Shown here piece by piece: positions 54,122-62,719 of a DNA stretch of 64,000 nucleotides. Where the stretch lies: positions 496,001-560,000 of the forward strand of contig NZ_CP032543.1 in assembly GCF_003610995.1 (NCBI RefSeq). Direction: 5' to 3'. Position numbers and translations under genes: made by a program. How positions within the stretch are numbered: the stretch's first letter is position 1; each line of letters begins with the position of its first letter. The notes beneath the pieces were generated by a model. It made no database searches, was not told where the DNA came from, and was given only the letters and a program-made list of their open reading frames with translations. This DNA comes from Streptomyces griseus subsp. griseus. GTDB lineage: Bacteria > Actinomycetota > Actinomycetes > Streptomycetales > Streptomycetaceae.

Positions 54122-54131
54122 TGGTATACAA
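54122..54131. promoter_or_regulatory. Second GGTATAC operator, upstream of amidohydrolase
   Basis: TGGTATACAA lies 38-47 bp before the amidohydrolase ATG, around where RNA polymerase would bind or transcription would begin. It shares TGGTATAC with the site at 53996 and is 126 bp away, which would allow a regulator loop. Confidence 0.55.
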
Positions 54132-54168
54132 AGAGCTCCCCACGCGTCCCGTGACCGAAGGAGCTCCC

Positions 54169-55458
54169 ATGTGCGTCGAGTCCACCCCGCCCCCGCCCGG
54201 CCGACTGACCCGGCGCGGCGTGCTCGCCGGTGCCGCGGCCCTGGCCGGCACCTCGGCCGTCCTGGCCGCGAGCGCCTCCGGCGCGTCCGCCGCCTCCGTG
54301 GTCCCCTCCGCCGCGCACCGCCCGGGGCGCGGCGGTGACCTGGTCGTCGAGGGCGGCACACTGCTCGACCCGGCGACCGGTGAGGTCACCGAGAACGCGG
54401 TCGTCGTCATCACCGGGGGCGTGGTCCGGGCCGCCGGACGCCGCGGCGACGTCCGCGTCCCCGCCGGGTACGCCGTTCTGCGGGCGCACGGCCGGTGGGT
54501 CCTGCCGGGGCTCATCGACGCGCACATCCACCTCAACACGGCGACCGAGGCGCGCGACGCGGTCCGCAAGGGCGCCACCAGCGCACGCAGCGGTTCGACC
54601 AACTTCTACCAGGACATCGCCGTACGGGAGCTGGCCCGGCAGGCCCCCGAGCGGGCGCCCCGGCTGCGGGCCGCGGGCATCTTCGTCACCCCCGACCTCG
54701 GCGACACGATCCTCGCCGACCCCGATCTGGCGCCCCTCGCCCGCCTGCGCGACGGTGTGCGCTCGCCCGAGGCACTGCGCCGGGTCGTCGAGGTGAACCT
54801 CGCCCGCGGTGCCGACACCGTGAAGACCCGGGTGAACGAGCGTGCGGGGCTGCCGGAACAGGACCCGCTGGCCCAGGTGTACGACCACGAGCAGCTCTCC
54901 GCGATCGTCGCGGCGGCCCGGCGCGGCGGCAAGGGCGTGCTCTGCCACAGCTACAGCGAGAAGGGCTGCCACGACGCGGTGACGGCCGGGATCCGCTCCC
55001 TGGAGCACGGGGCCTTCGTCGGGGAGCGCACACTGCGTGAGATGCGCCGCAGGGGTACGTACTTCACCCCGACCCTCACCGCGATCGCGGGCCTCGCCGA
55101 GTCCGCCGACCCGGTGCTGGCGGAGCGGGGCCGCGCGTATCTGCCGGTCCTGAAGCGGGCGGTGCTCGCCGCGCACGAGCTGGGTGTACCGCTCGCGGCG
55201 GGCACGGACTCCTCGGGTGGGACGGTCGACCCCATCGGCCGCGAGGTGGAGCTGATGCGCTCGGCCGGGCTCTCCGCCCTGGACGCGATCCGTACGGCGA
55301 CCACCGGGGCGGCGAAGCTCCTCGGGCTCGGCTCGACGGCGGGCAGGCTCGCACGGGGCTTCGCCGGGGACGTCCTCGTCGTGGACGGCGACCCGCTGGC
55401 CGATGTCACGGCACTCGCGAAGCCGGTGCACGTGGTGCGCTCCGGTCTCCCGGTGTGA
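54169..55458 (+). CDS. Tat-exported amidohydrolase
   Basis: A 429-residue metal-dependent hydrolase. The N-terminus has the twin-arginine signal LTRRGVLAGAAALAG followed by AxA near residue 44, so the folded enzyme is exported. The barrel has LIDAHIHLNTA (HxH), CHSYSEKGCHDAV, SLEHGAFVGE and AAGTDSSGGTVDP with the Asp metal ligand. It resembles imidazolonepropionase/prolidase-like amidohydrolases. GAAGGAGCTC precedes the ATG. It is followed by a cytosolic relative 35 bp on. Confidence 0.88.
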   Translation: MCVESTPPPPGRLTRRGVLAGAAALAGTSAVLAASASGASAASVVPSAAHRPGRGGDLVVEGGTLLDPATGEVTENAVVVITGGVVRAAGRRGDVRVPAGYAVLRAHGRWVLPGLIDAHIHLNTATEARDAVRKGATSARSGSTNFYQDIAVRELARQAPERAPRLRAAGIFVTPDLGDTILADPDLAPLARLRDGVRSPEALRRVVEVNLARGADTVKTRVNERAGLPEQDPLAQVYDHEQLSAIVAAARRGGKGVLCHSYSEKGCHDAVTAGIRSLEHGAFVGERTLREMRRRGTYFTPTLTAIAGLAESADPVLAERGRAYLPVLKRAVLAAHELGVPLAAGTDSSGGTVDPIGREVELMRSAGLSALDAIRTATTGAAKLLGLGSTAGRLARGFAGDVLVVDGDPLADVTALAKPVHVVRSGLPV

Positions 55459-55493
55459 CACACCGCCGGCCCCGACCATCTGAGGAGATCCTG

Positions 55494-56687
55494 ATGCACA
55501 GCGAGTCGGCCACGGTCTTCAGGAACGTACGGCCCTACGGAGCGGAGAGGACGGAGGACCTCACGGTCGTCGACGGAGTCTTCACGGACTCCCCCGCGCC
55601 GAGCGGTGCCCGGGTCGTCGACGGCGAGGGTCGGATCGCCCTGCCGACACTGGTGGACGCCCACATCCACCCGGACAAGACGGCGTGGGGCGAGCCATGG
55701 GTGACCCGTAACCCGGCGAGCTCCATCGCCGGGTACACCGCCGAGGACGTCAAGCTCCACCACGCCCTCCGTACGCCCCTGAAGGAGCGCGCCCAGCGCC
55801 TCATGGGCCACGCCGTCACCCGGGGCACCCGGGCGATGCGAGCGCATGTCGATGTCGCACCGGCCTTCGGCCTGGCCGGCGTCGAGGGGGTCGGGGCGGC
55901 CCGCCGGGCCCTGCGGCACGCGCTCGACGTGGAGATCGTGGCCTTCCCCCAGCACGGAGTCGTCCGCACCCCCGGCACCGGGGAGCTGCTGGAGGAGGCC
56001 GTGCGGACCGGGGCGGTCGACCGGGTCGGCGGCATCGACCCGATCGGCTTCGACGAGGCGCTGGACGAGCAGCTCGACGTCGTCTTCTCCATCGCCGACC
56101 GTCATGGCGTGGGCGTCGACATCCATCTCCACGAGCGGGCGGGGACGGGTCTGGAGTCCCTGCGGGCGATCATCGCCCGCACCCGCGCGCTCTCCCTCCA
56201 GGGCAAGGTGACCGTCAGCCATGTGTTCTGCGTCCCGGGGCTGCCGGAGCGCGAACTCGACGCACTGGCGGCCGGGCTGGCGGAGGCGGGGATCTCACTG
56301 ACGACGGTGGCGCCCTCCTCGGACCTGGTGCTGCCCATCGAGCGGCTGCGTGAGCACGGGGTGCAGGTGGGTCTGGGCTCGGACGGTGTGCGGGATTCGT
56401 GGAGCCCGTTCGGCGACGCGGACATGCTGCACCGCGCCCATCTGCTGGCCCGGGTCCAGGACGCGCGCCTGGACCAGGAGCTGGAGGCGGCCTTCCGCGC
56501 GGGCGCCGACGACGGGGCGCGGCTCCTCGGCCTGGCGCGGGCGGACCTGAGGCCCGGTTCGCCGGCCGACTTCCTGCTCGTACGGGGCGAGTGCCTGCCC
56601 CAGGTCGTGGTCGACCTGCCGCGGCGGGAGCTGGTGGTGCGGGGTGGGCGGATCGTCGCCAGGGACGGGGAGTTCGTCGGGGGCTGA
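55494..56687 (+). CDS. Cytosine-deaminase-like amidohydrolase
   Basis: A 397-residue cytosolic amidohydrolase. TLVDAHIHPDKTAWGEPWVT, the cytosine deaminase-type HxH-P-D-K start, is followed by DIHLHERAGTGLES, VTVSHVFCVPGLPEREL and GLGSDGVRDSWSPFGDADML (Asp ligand plus the deaminase loop). Relatives deaminate cytosine, isoguanine or ring amides. No signal peptide, so it may take up the product made outside by the Tat-exported neighbour. TGAGGAGAT precedes the ATG. Confidence 0.88.
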   Translation: MHSESATVFRNVRPYGAERTEDLTVVDGVFTDSPAPSGARVVDGEGRIALPTLVDAHIHPDKTAWGEPWVTRNPASSIAGYTAEDVKLHHALRTPLKERAQRLMGHAVTRGTRAMRAHVDVAPAFGLAGVEGVGAARRALRHALDVEIVAFPQHGVVRTPGTGELLEEAVRTGAVDRVGGIDPIGFDEALDEQLDVVFSIADRHGVGVDIHLHERAGTGLESLRAIIARTRALSLQGKVTVSHVFCVPGLPERELDALAAGLAEAGISLTTVAPSSDLVLPIERLREHGVQVGLGSDGVRDSWSPFGDADMLHRAHLLARVQDARLDQELEAAFRAGADDGARLLGLARADLRPGSPADFLLVRGECLPQVVVDLPRRELVVRGGRIVARDGEFVGG

Positions 56688-56775
56688 GCGCCGGGCGGCG
56701 GTGGCCGCGACGAAGGCTCGCACCCACCGGGGGGAGCAGCTCCCCGGAGGCCCCTCCAAGGGGGCGAGGTAGAAC

Positions 56776-56794
56776 TTAGGCTAGCCTAACCTGC
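56776..56794 (+). promoter_or_regulatory. Iron box (DmdR/IdeR/DtxR type) abutting the AraC start
   Basis: The 19 bases begin TTAGGCTAGCCTAACC and match about 16 of 19 positions of the DtxR-family consensus (TWAGGTTAGSCTAACCTWA); the centre TTAGGCTAGCCTAA is a perfect palindrome. It ends directly before the ATG, so bound DmdR would block transcription of the regulator when iron is plentiful. Confidence 0.85.
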
Positions 56795-57658
56795 ATGTCG
56801 GTTTCGGTGATGGCCCCCGGTCGTGGGCGGGGAGAGACGCTCTCGACGACCCTGCTCCGCTGGTCCGAGCCGTCGGTCGGCGGGCCCGTGGTGGAGACGC
56901 CGTACCTGCTCACCACTGCGGTCCTCGACAGCCCGGTGCCCGCCGGGTCGTCCGCCGGCGGTGTGCACACCCACGACGACGCCCTCCTGGTCTGGCCGCA
57001 CGTCGGCTCGACGACCCTGCACACCCGGAACACGGTGCGCCGCCTCGTACCGGGGCAGGGGGTCTGGATGCCGCCCGGCACCCCGCACGCCTCCCACCCC
57101 GACCCGGGGAGCGTGAGCTGCTACACCTATGTGACCAGGGCGGCGATCCCGCCGCACTGGACCTCCCCGCGCTCCCTGCGGGTGGGGCGCGCGCTCCAGG
57201 AGATGCTGCTGCACCTCGATGCCCATGCGATGCCCGACGACCGGCGGCTGCGGGCCCAGCGGCTCATCATCGAGATGCTGGAGGAGGACCCGCACGCGGC
57301 GATGGAGGTCCCCGTCCCCGAGGACCCTCGGATCCGGGCCATGGCCGAGGACCTCATGCGGGACCCGGAGAGCGACCTGTCGCTGGAGGAGTGGGCGGCC
57401 CGGCACGCGCTGAGCGTGCGGACGGTCACGCGGGCGTTCGGCCGGGACGTCGGGATGCCGTTCACCCGGTGGCGGGCGCTGGTACGGATGTCCGCGGCGA
57501 CGGCCCTGCTCGCCCAGGGCCGCCCGGTCAACCTGGTCGCGCACCGTTGCGGCTACTCCACGACGAGCGCGTTCTCCGCGGCCTTCCGCCGCGTGACCGG
57601 GACGAGCCCGACCGCCTATCTGCGCGAGCAGTCGGCGCTCGCGCCCGCCGGTCACTGA
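56795..57658 (+). CDS. AraC-family regulator with N-terminal cupin
   Basis: A 287-residue regulator. An N-terminal cupin sensor has GGVHTHDDALLVWPHVGSTT and PGQGVWMPPGTPHASHPDP. The C-terminal double HTH is LSLEEWAARHALSVRTVTRA to RWRALVRMSAATALLAQGRP and NLVAHRCGYSTTSAFSAAFR, ending in FRRVTGTSPTAYL. It sits behind an iron box and before siderophore-uptake genes, so it likely activates them when a siderophore binds. Confidence 0.9.
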   Translation: MSVSVMAPGRGRGETLSTTLLRWSEPSVGGPVVETPYLLTTAVLDSPVPAGSSAGGVHTHDDALLVWPHVGSTTLHTRNTVRRLVPGQGVWMPPGTPHASHPDPGSVSCYTYVTRAAIPPHWTSPRSLRVGRALQEMLLHLDAHAMPDDRRLRAQRLIIEMLEEDPHAAMEVPVPEDPRIRAMAEDLMRDPESDLSLEEWAARHALSVRTVTRAFGRDVGMPFTRWRALVRMSAATALLAQGRPVNLVAHRCGYSTTSAFSAAFRRVTGTSPTAYLREQSALAPAGH

Positions 57659-57752
57659 CACACGCCACACTCCCCCGCATGGCCGATTCGCGACGCACCC
57701 TGGCCCGTTCGCGACCCTCCTCGATCCTCTGTCCTCCTAGCGTTCTGCGAGG

Positions 57753-57771
57753 CAAGGGTTACCTAACCCCG
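57753..57771 (+). promoter_or_regulatory. Weaker iron box before the siderophore-binding gene
   Basis: CAAGGGTTACCTAACC matches about 12 of 19 positions of the DtxR-family consensus, keeping the right half CCTAACC. It lies 30-48 bp before the GTG of the binding protein, a normal operator position, and the AraC-linked box nearby supports iron control. Confidence 0.5.
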
Positions 57772-57800
57772 CCCCGCGATGTCCAGATCCGAGGAGAACC

Positions 57801-58889
57801 GTGTCCCCATCCATTCCGGCCGGACGCCGGACGGGCCCGCTGGCCCGTGTCCTGGCGCTCGCCATCGGCGCCGTACTCGTCCTGGGAGGCTGCGGCAGCG
57901 GTGGGTCCGGGAAGATTCCGGCCGAGGCGAAGGCCGACGGCGCCTCCAGCAGCTTCCCCGTGGACATCGAGCACGCCCACGGCACCACGACCATCAAGGC
58001 GAAGCCCAAGCGCGTCGTCGCGCTCAGCTGGATGTCGCTGGACGTGGTCGCCGCGCTCGGCACCGTACCGGTCGGCGTGGACGAGCAGTGGGGCGGCGAC
58101 AAGGACGGGTACACCCCCTGGTTCCGCACCCAGGTCGAGAAGCTCGGCGGGCCCCTCCCCGAGACGCTGAAGTACGGTGACGCGGGCGAGATCGACTTCG
58201 AGCAGATCCTCTCCCTCGAACCGGACCTCATCGTCGGCCTGTACTCCGGCATCTCGGACGTCGACTACAAGCGCCTCGCCGAGATCGCCCCCACGCTCCC
58301 CTATCTCAAGAAGCCCTGGGACGGCGGGACCTGGCAGGAGATGACCCGCACCATCGGCAAGGCCATGGGCGAGGAGAAGAAGGCCGAGGACCTGGTCGAG
58401 GACGTCGGCGGTCAGCTGGCCGCGGTCGCCGTGGACCACCCGGAGTTCAAGGACAGGACGTTCACCTACGCGGTCGCCCTCACCCCAGGGTCGACGGAGG
58501 TCGGCCTCTATCTCGACTACGATGCCCGGGTGCGGCTGCTGACGGAGATCGGCTTCCGGAACACCCCGTCGATGAGCGCGATCGCCGCCACCGCGAAGGG
58601 CACCAACTGGTACGGCGGCGTCAGCCTGGAGAAGCTGGACACCGTCGAGGCCGATGTGGTCGTGGCCTGGGCGAACGCCCCCGCCGAGGTCACGTACTCG
58701 CTCAAGGACCCGCTCTTCTCCCGCTGGAAGCCGATCGCCGGCAAGCACTACGCCTTCGTCCAGGACCCGCAGCTGGCGATGGCGACGAGCGGACCGACCG
58801 TGCTCTCCATCCCGTGGGGTCTCGAACGCTATGTGCCGATGCTCGCCGACGCCGTCGCGGGCAAGGGCAGCACCGGTGCGGGCTCCTGA
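57801..58889 (+). CDS. Iron-siderophore ABC transporter substrate-binding lipoprotein
   Basis: A 362-residue class III binding protein. A signal sequence ends in the lipobox VLGGC (Cys31). HGTTTIKAKPKRVVALSWMS begins the first lobe, EQILSLEPDLIVGLYSGISD and RLAEIAPTLPYLKKPWDGGT are standard FecB/FhuD elements, and a long helix links the lobes (EKKAEDLVEDVGGQLAAVAV). It captures a ferric siderophore outside the membrane for the two FecCD permeases that follow. GAGGAGAA precedes the GTG. Confidence 0.93.
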   Translation: MSPSIPAGRRTGPLARVLALAIGAVLVLGGCGSGGSGKIPAEAKADGASSSFPVDIEHAHGTTTIKAKPKRVVALSWMSLDVVAALGTVPVGVDEQWGGDKDGYTPWFRTQVEKLGGPLPETLKYGDAGEIDFEQILSLEPDLIVGLYSGISDVDYKRLAEIAPTLPYLKKPWDGGTWQEMTRTIGKAMGEEKKAEDLVEDVGGQLAAVAVDHPEFKDRTFTYAVALTPGSTEVGLYLDYDARVRLLTEIGFRNTPSMSAIAATAKGTNWYGGVSLEKLDTVEADVVVAWANAPAEVTYSLKDPLFSRWKPIAGKHYAFVQDPQLAMATSGPTVLSIPWGLERYVPMLADAVAGKGSTGAGS

Positions 58890-58908
58890 TCCGCCGCGCC
58901 TGTCAGGG

Positions 58909-59991
58909 ATGACGATGACCACCGCCACCGCATCACCCCCGGCCCCGGGCCAGGCCGGACCGGACCCGCGCGCGACCGCGGGTCCGGTCCGCCGGCGCCA
59001 CCGGCACCGCCCGCTGATCCTGCTGGCCGCCCTCGCCCTGCTGTGCGTGACGGCCGTCCTCAGCGTGATGGTCGGCGCCCGGTCCATCGCGCCGGGCACG
59101 GTCTGGGACGCGCTGCTGCACTTCGACAACTCCGACGAGCACGTGATGGTCCGCGAACTGCGGGTGCCGCGCACGGTGATCGGACTCGTCACCGGTACGG
59201 CGCTGGGCCTGAGCGGGGCGCTGATCCAGGCGTTCACCCGTAACCCCCTGGCCGATCCCGGCATCCTCGGCGTCAACGCGGGCGCGAGCCTGGCGGTGAC
59301 GTTCGCGGTGGCGGTGCTCGGATTCACCGCGGCGAGCCAGTTCATCTGGTTCGCGCTGGGGGGCGCCTTCGGACTCACCGTGCTCGTCTACACCCTGGGG
59401 TCGATCGGCGCGGACCGGGGAACGCCGGTCAAGCTCACCCTGGCCGGTGTCGCGTTCACCGCCGTGTGCGGCGGCTTCACCTCCGCCATGGTCCTCAAGT
59501 CCACGGCCACCTTCGACGTCATGCGGTTCTGGGGTGTCGGCTCCATCGGCGGCCGTTCGCTGGACATCCTCCCGATCGCGCTGCCGCTCATCGGGGCCGG
59601 TCTCGTGCTGGGGCTGCTCAGCGCCGGCTCCCTCAACGCGCTCGCCCTGGGCGACGACCTCGCCCAGTCCCTGGGGACGCGCCTGGCGCTCACCCGGGTG
59701 ATCCTGATCCTCGCCGTCACCCTGCTGGCCGGGACCGCCGTCGCCGTCGCCGGTCCCATCTCGTTCGTGGGGCTGATGGTGCCGCACATCGTGCGCTGGT
59801 TCGTGGGGCCCGACCAGCGGTGGATCCTGCCCGTCACGGTCGTCGCCGCCCCCGCGTTCCTGCTCGCCGCCGACGTCGTCGGCCGGATCGTCCTGCCGTC
59901 CGGGGAGCTGCGGGTCGGCCTGGTCACCGCGCTTGTCGGCGCGCCCGTCCTCATCGCGCTGGTCCGGCGCCGGAAGGTGAGCGCCCTGTGA
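58909..59991 (+). CDS. FecCD-family siderophore permease, first
   Basis: A 360-residue permease with about nine or ten helices after a proline-rich cytoplasmic start. The family elements are REL-RVPRTVIGLVTGTALGLS, GALIQAFTRNPLADPGILGV (the N-P-L-A-x-P loop) and GPISFVGLMVPHIVRWFVG, the ATPase-contact motif. The start is ATG 58909 or 58915; AGGG suits the second. Overlaps the second permease by GTGA. Confidence 0.93.
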   Translation: MTMTTATASPPAPGQAGPDPRATAGPVRRRHRHRPLILLAALALLCVTAVLSVMVGARSIAPGTVWDALLHFDNSDEHVMVRELRVPRTVIGLVTGTALGLSGALIQAFTRNPLADPGILGVNAGASLAVTFAVAVLGFTAASQFIWFALGGAFGLTVLVYTLGSIGADRGTPVKLTLAGVAFTAVCGGFTSAMVLKSTATFDVMRFWGVGSIGGRSLDILPIALPLIGAGLVLGLLSAGSLNALALGDDLAQSLGTRLALTRVILILAVTLLAGTAVAVAGPISFVGLMVPHIVRWFVGPDQRWILPVTVVAAPAFLLAADVVGRIVLPSGELRVGLVTALVGAPVLIALVRRRKVSAL

Positions 59992-61052
59992 CCGCTCAAC
60001 CCCTCGCCGGAAGGCCCGACTTCAAGCAGGCCACCTGGGCGTTGCGCCGGGGCGGGGCCTCGCTGCGCCTGGAGCGGCGGTCCGTGCTCGTCTGCGGCGC
60101 CCTTCTCCTGGTCGTGGCGGCCCTGGGTGTGCTCACCCTCGCCCTCGGCTCCATCCAGCTCACCCCGGCCCAGGTGCTCGCCGCGCTCTTCGACCCGGAC
60201 GCCGAGCCCCGTACGCGACTGGTCGTCGTCTGGCGGCTGCCCAGGCTGCTGTTCGCGGTGGTCTGCGGAGCGGCCCTCGCGGTCAGCGGGGCGCTCTTCC
60301 AGTCCCTCACGAAGAACCCGCTGGGCTCCCCGGACGTGATCGGCTTCGCCTCCGGTTCGTACGCGGGTGCCAGTGTGGTCATGCTCGTGCTCGGCACCGC
60401 CAACTACCTGGCCGTCGCCACGGGTTCGCTGATCGGCGGGGCCGCGACCGCGCTCCTGGTGTATGTGCTCGCCTACCGGGGCGGTGTGCGGCCCTTCCGG
60501 CTGATCATCGTCGGTATCGCCGTCGGCGCGTTCCTCTCCTCCCTCACCTCCATGCTGCTGCTCGCCGTCAGCCCGGAGAAGGCGATGCTGGTGGCCACCT
60601 GGGGCGCGGGCTCCCTCAGCGGGCTCGGTTTCGAACAACTGCGGGTGACGGCGGTCGTGTTCGCCGCCCTGCTGATCTGCTCGGTCGGTGTGGTGCGGCC
60701 CCTGGTCCACCTGGAGATGGGGGACGACACCGCTCTGGCGCTCGGGGTGAACGCCCAGCGCGTACGGCTCGCCGCCACGGTGACCGGGGTGGCGCTCACC
60801 GCGCTGGTGACGGCGGCCGTCGGGCCGATCGCGTTCATCTCCCTCGCCGCACCGCAGATCGCCCAGCGGCTGACCCGGAGCTCCACCACGCTACGGATCG
60901 CCCCGGCGGCGCTCACCGGCGCGGCGGTCCTGGTAGCGGCCGATTTCATCGCCCAGCGGGTGGACCTGCCCGTGGGTGTCGTCACGGTGTGCGTCGGCGG
61001 GGCCTATCTGGCCTGGCTGCTGGCTCGCCAGTACAAGGGGGGCCACCGATGA
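59988..61052 (+). CDS. FecCD-family siderophore permease, second
   Basis: A 354-residue paralogue. RLPRLLFAVVCGAALAVSGA and LFQSLTKNPLGSPDVIGFAS are the family elements, and VGPIAFISLAAPQIAQRLT the ATPase-contact motif. It would pair with the first permease to form the membrane channel. The usual FecE-type ATPase does not follow; instead two exporter-type half-transporters do. Overlaps both neighbours by four bases. Confidence 0.93.
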   Translation: MTAQPLAGRPDFKQATWALRRGGASLRLERRSVLVCGALLLVVAALGVLTLALGSIQLTPAQVLAALFDPDAEPRTRLVVVWRLPRLLFAVVCGAALAVSGALFQSLTKNPLGSPDVIGFASGSYAGASVVMLVLGTANYLAVATGSLIGGAATALLVYVLAYRGGVRPFRLIIVGIAVGAFLSSLTSMLLLAVSPEKAMLVATWGAGSLSGLGFEQLRVTAVVFAALLICSVGVVRPLVHLEMGDDTALALGVNAQRVRLAATVTGVALTALVTAAVGPIAFISLAAPQIAQRLTRSSTTLRIAPAALTGAAVLVAADFIAQRVDLPVGVVTVCVGGAYLAWLLARQYKGGHR

Positions 61053-62719
61053 CCCACGCGGGACAGCCGGCAGAAGGCTCCGTCGCGGCCCTCTTCCGGG
61101 TGGCGCTGCTGCGCGACGGGCGGGGCCTGCGGATCGGCCTGACCACCGTGGCGTTCATGGTCCACCAGCTGTGCGAGGCGCTGGTGCCCGTCCTCATCGG
61201 CGTCGTCATCGACCGGGCGATGGCGCCGGCGGACCGGGCCGCACTGCTCTGGTGGCTCGCCGCGCTCGGCGGGGTGTTCGTCGTGCTGTCGCTGTCGTAC
61301 CAGCGCGCGTCGTCGTCAATGGTCACGGTGTACGGCTACGGGGAGCACGAGCTCCGGCAGCGCGCGATGGCCCGGCTGCTGGACCCGCTGTCGCTGCGTC
61401 GCCGCCCCGGCTCCGGCGAGGCGCTCTCGCTGGTCTCCTCCGACACGTACCGGGTGGCGGGGGTCTCGTGGAGCGTGGTCCAGCAGGCGTCCACCCTCAC
61501 CGCGATCCTCACGGCGTCGGTCGCCCTGCTGCTGATCTCCGTGCCGCTGGGCGTGGGCGTCATCGCGGGGACCGTCCTCATGCTGGTCGTCATGCGGCGG
61601 GTCTCGATGCCGCTGGAGGCGCGGGGGCTGGCCGAGCAGGGGTCGGCGGCGCGGGCCAGTGAGGTGGCCACCGATCTGATCACGGGGATACGGGTGGTGG
61701 CGGGGATGAACGCCCGGGCGGAGGCCGCCCGCCGCTACCGGACCGCGAGCGACACCTCGCGGCGCGGTGCCGTCGCCGCCTCGCGGTCGGTCCTGGCGTA
61801 CAGCGGTCTCAGTCTGCTGCTGTCGGGGGTGTTCCTCGCGGCGCTGGCGACAGCGTCCGGCTGCCTGGCGCTGGACGGGCACATCACCATCGGCCAGCTG
61901 GTCACGGTGCTGGGGCTCGCCCAGTTCCTCCAGGGCGCTCTCGCCCATGTCGGCACCTTCGCCTCGAACTGGATCCACAAGCGGGCATCCGCCCGCCGCC
62001 TCGGCGAACTGATCGGTGAACCGCCCCTGATAGAACCGCTGTCCACCGACGGCGCTCCCGAACCCGGCTCCCGCACGCTCCGCTGGCACCCGCCCGGCCA
62101 CGGCGAGCCGCTGGACCTGCGCCCCGGCACCCTCGTCGGCGTCGTCCCCCAGCACCCCGCCCACGCCCGCGCGCTCAGCGACCGGCTCGGCTACCGGGTC
62201 CCCCTGCCCCGCGGCGAACTCCTCATCGGCGGGGTGGACGCCGTCGACCTGGGTCCGGACCGGGTGCGCGCCCGGGTCCTCGCCCCGCCGCACCACGGCG
62301 CCGTCTTCTCCGGCACCCTGCACGCCAACCTGGTCCCCCGGGGCGGCACGGTGGACCCGGCCGTCACGGCGGCGGCGATGGTCGACGACGTACGCGAGCA
62401 GGTCGGGGGCGACCTGGCCGAGGTCGGCGAGCACGGCCGCAGACTCTCCGGTGGCCAGCGGCAACGGCTCCTGCTGGCACGGGCGTTGCACACCGACGCG
62501 GACCTCGTCGTCCTCGACGAGCCCGCAACCGCCGTCGACCCGGTGACGGAACAGCGCATCGCGGAGGGGCTGCGTTCCCTGTCGTCCACCATCCTCCTGA
62601 TCACCGCCGGCCCGATCCTGCTCTCCGCCTGCGACCGGGTGGTCCGACTCGGCGAACCCGGCGGCGACGGACACGCAAGCGACGAGGACGGCCACGAACC
62701 GAACGGACTCCCCCGGTGA
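61049..62719 (+). CDS. ABC half-transporter with degenerate nucleotide site (no Walker A)
   Basis: A 556-residue type IV ABC half-transporter: six membrane helices (about residues 30-310), then a nucleotide-binding domain. The signature RLSGGQRQRLLLARAL and Walker B LVVLDEPATAVDP are intact. In place of Walker A the region after LDLRPGTLVGVV reads PQHPAHARALSDRLG, with no GxxGxGKS/T. It should therefore work only as a heterodimer with the next gene, whose Walker A is present. Relatives act in siderophore import or export, such as IrtAB. Overlaps both neighbours by four bases. Confidence 0.88.
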   Translation: MTHAGQPAEGSVAALFRVALLRDGRGLRIGLTTVAFMVHQLCEALVPVLIGVVIDRAMAPADRAALLWWLAALGGVFVVLSLSYQRASSSMVTVYGYGEHELRQRAMARLLDPLSLRRRPGSGEALSLVSSDTYRVAGVSWSVVQQASTLTAILTASVALLLISVPLGVGVIAGTVLMLVVMRRVSMPLEARGLAEQGSAARASEVATDLITGIRVVAGMNARAEAARRYRTASDTSRRGAVAASRSVLAYSGLSLLLSGVFLAALATASGCLALDGHITIGQLVTVLGLAQFLQGALAHVGTFASNWIHKRASARRLGELIGEPPLIEPLSTDGAPEPGSRTLRWHPPGHGEPLDLRPGTLVGVVPQHPAHARALSDRLGYRVPLPRGELLIGGVDAVDLGPDRVRARVLAPPHHGAVFSGTLHANLVPRGGTVDPAVTAAAMVDDVREQVGGDLAEVGEHGRRLSGGQRQRLLLARALHTDADLVVLDEPATAVDPVTEQRIAEGLRSLSSTILLITAGPILLSACDRVVRLGEPGGDGHASDEDGHEPNGLPR

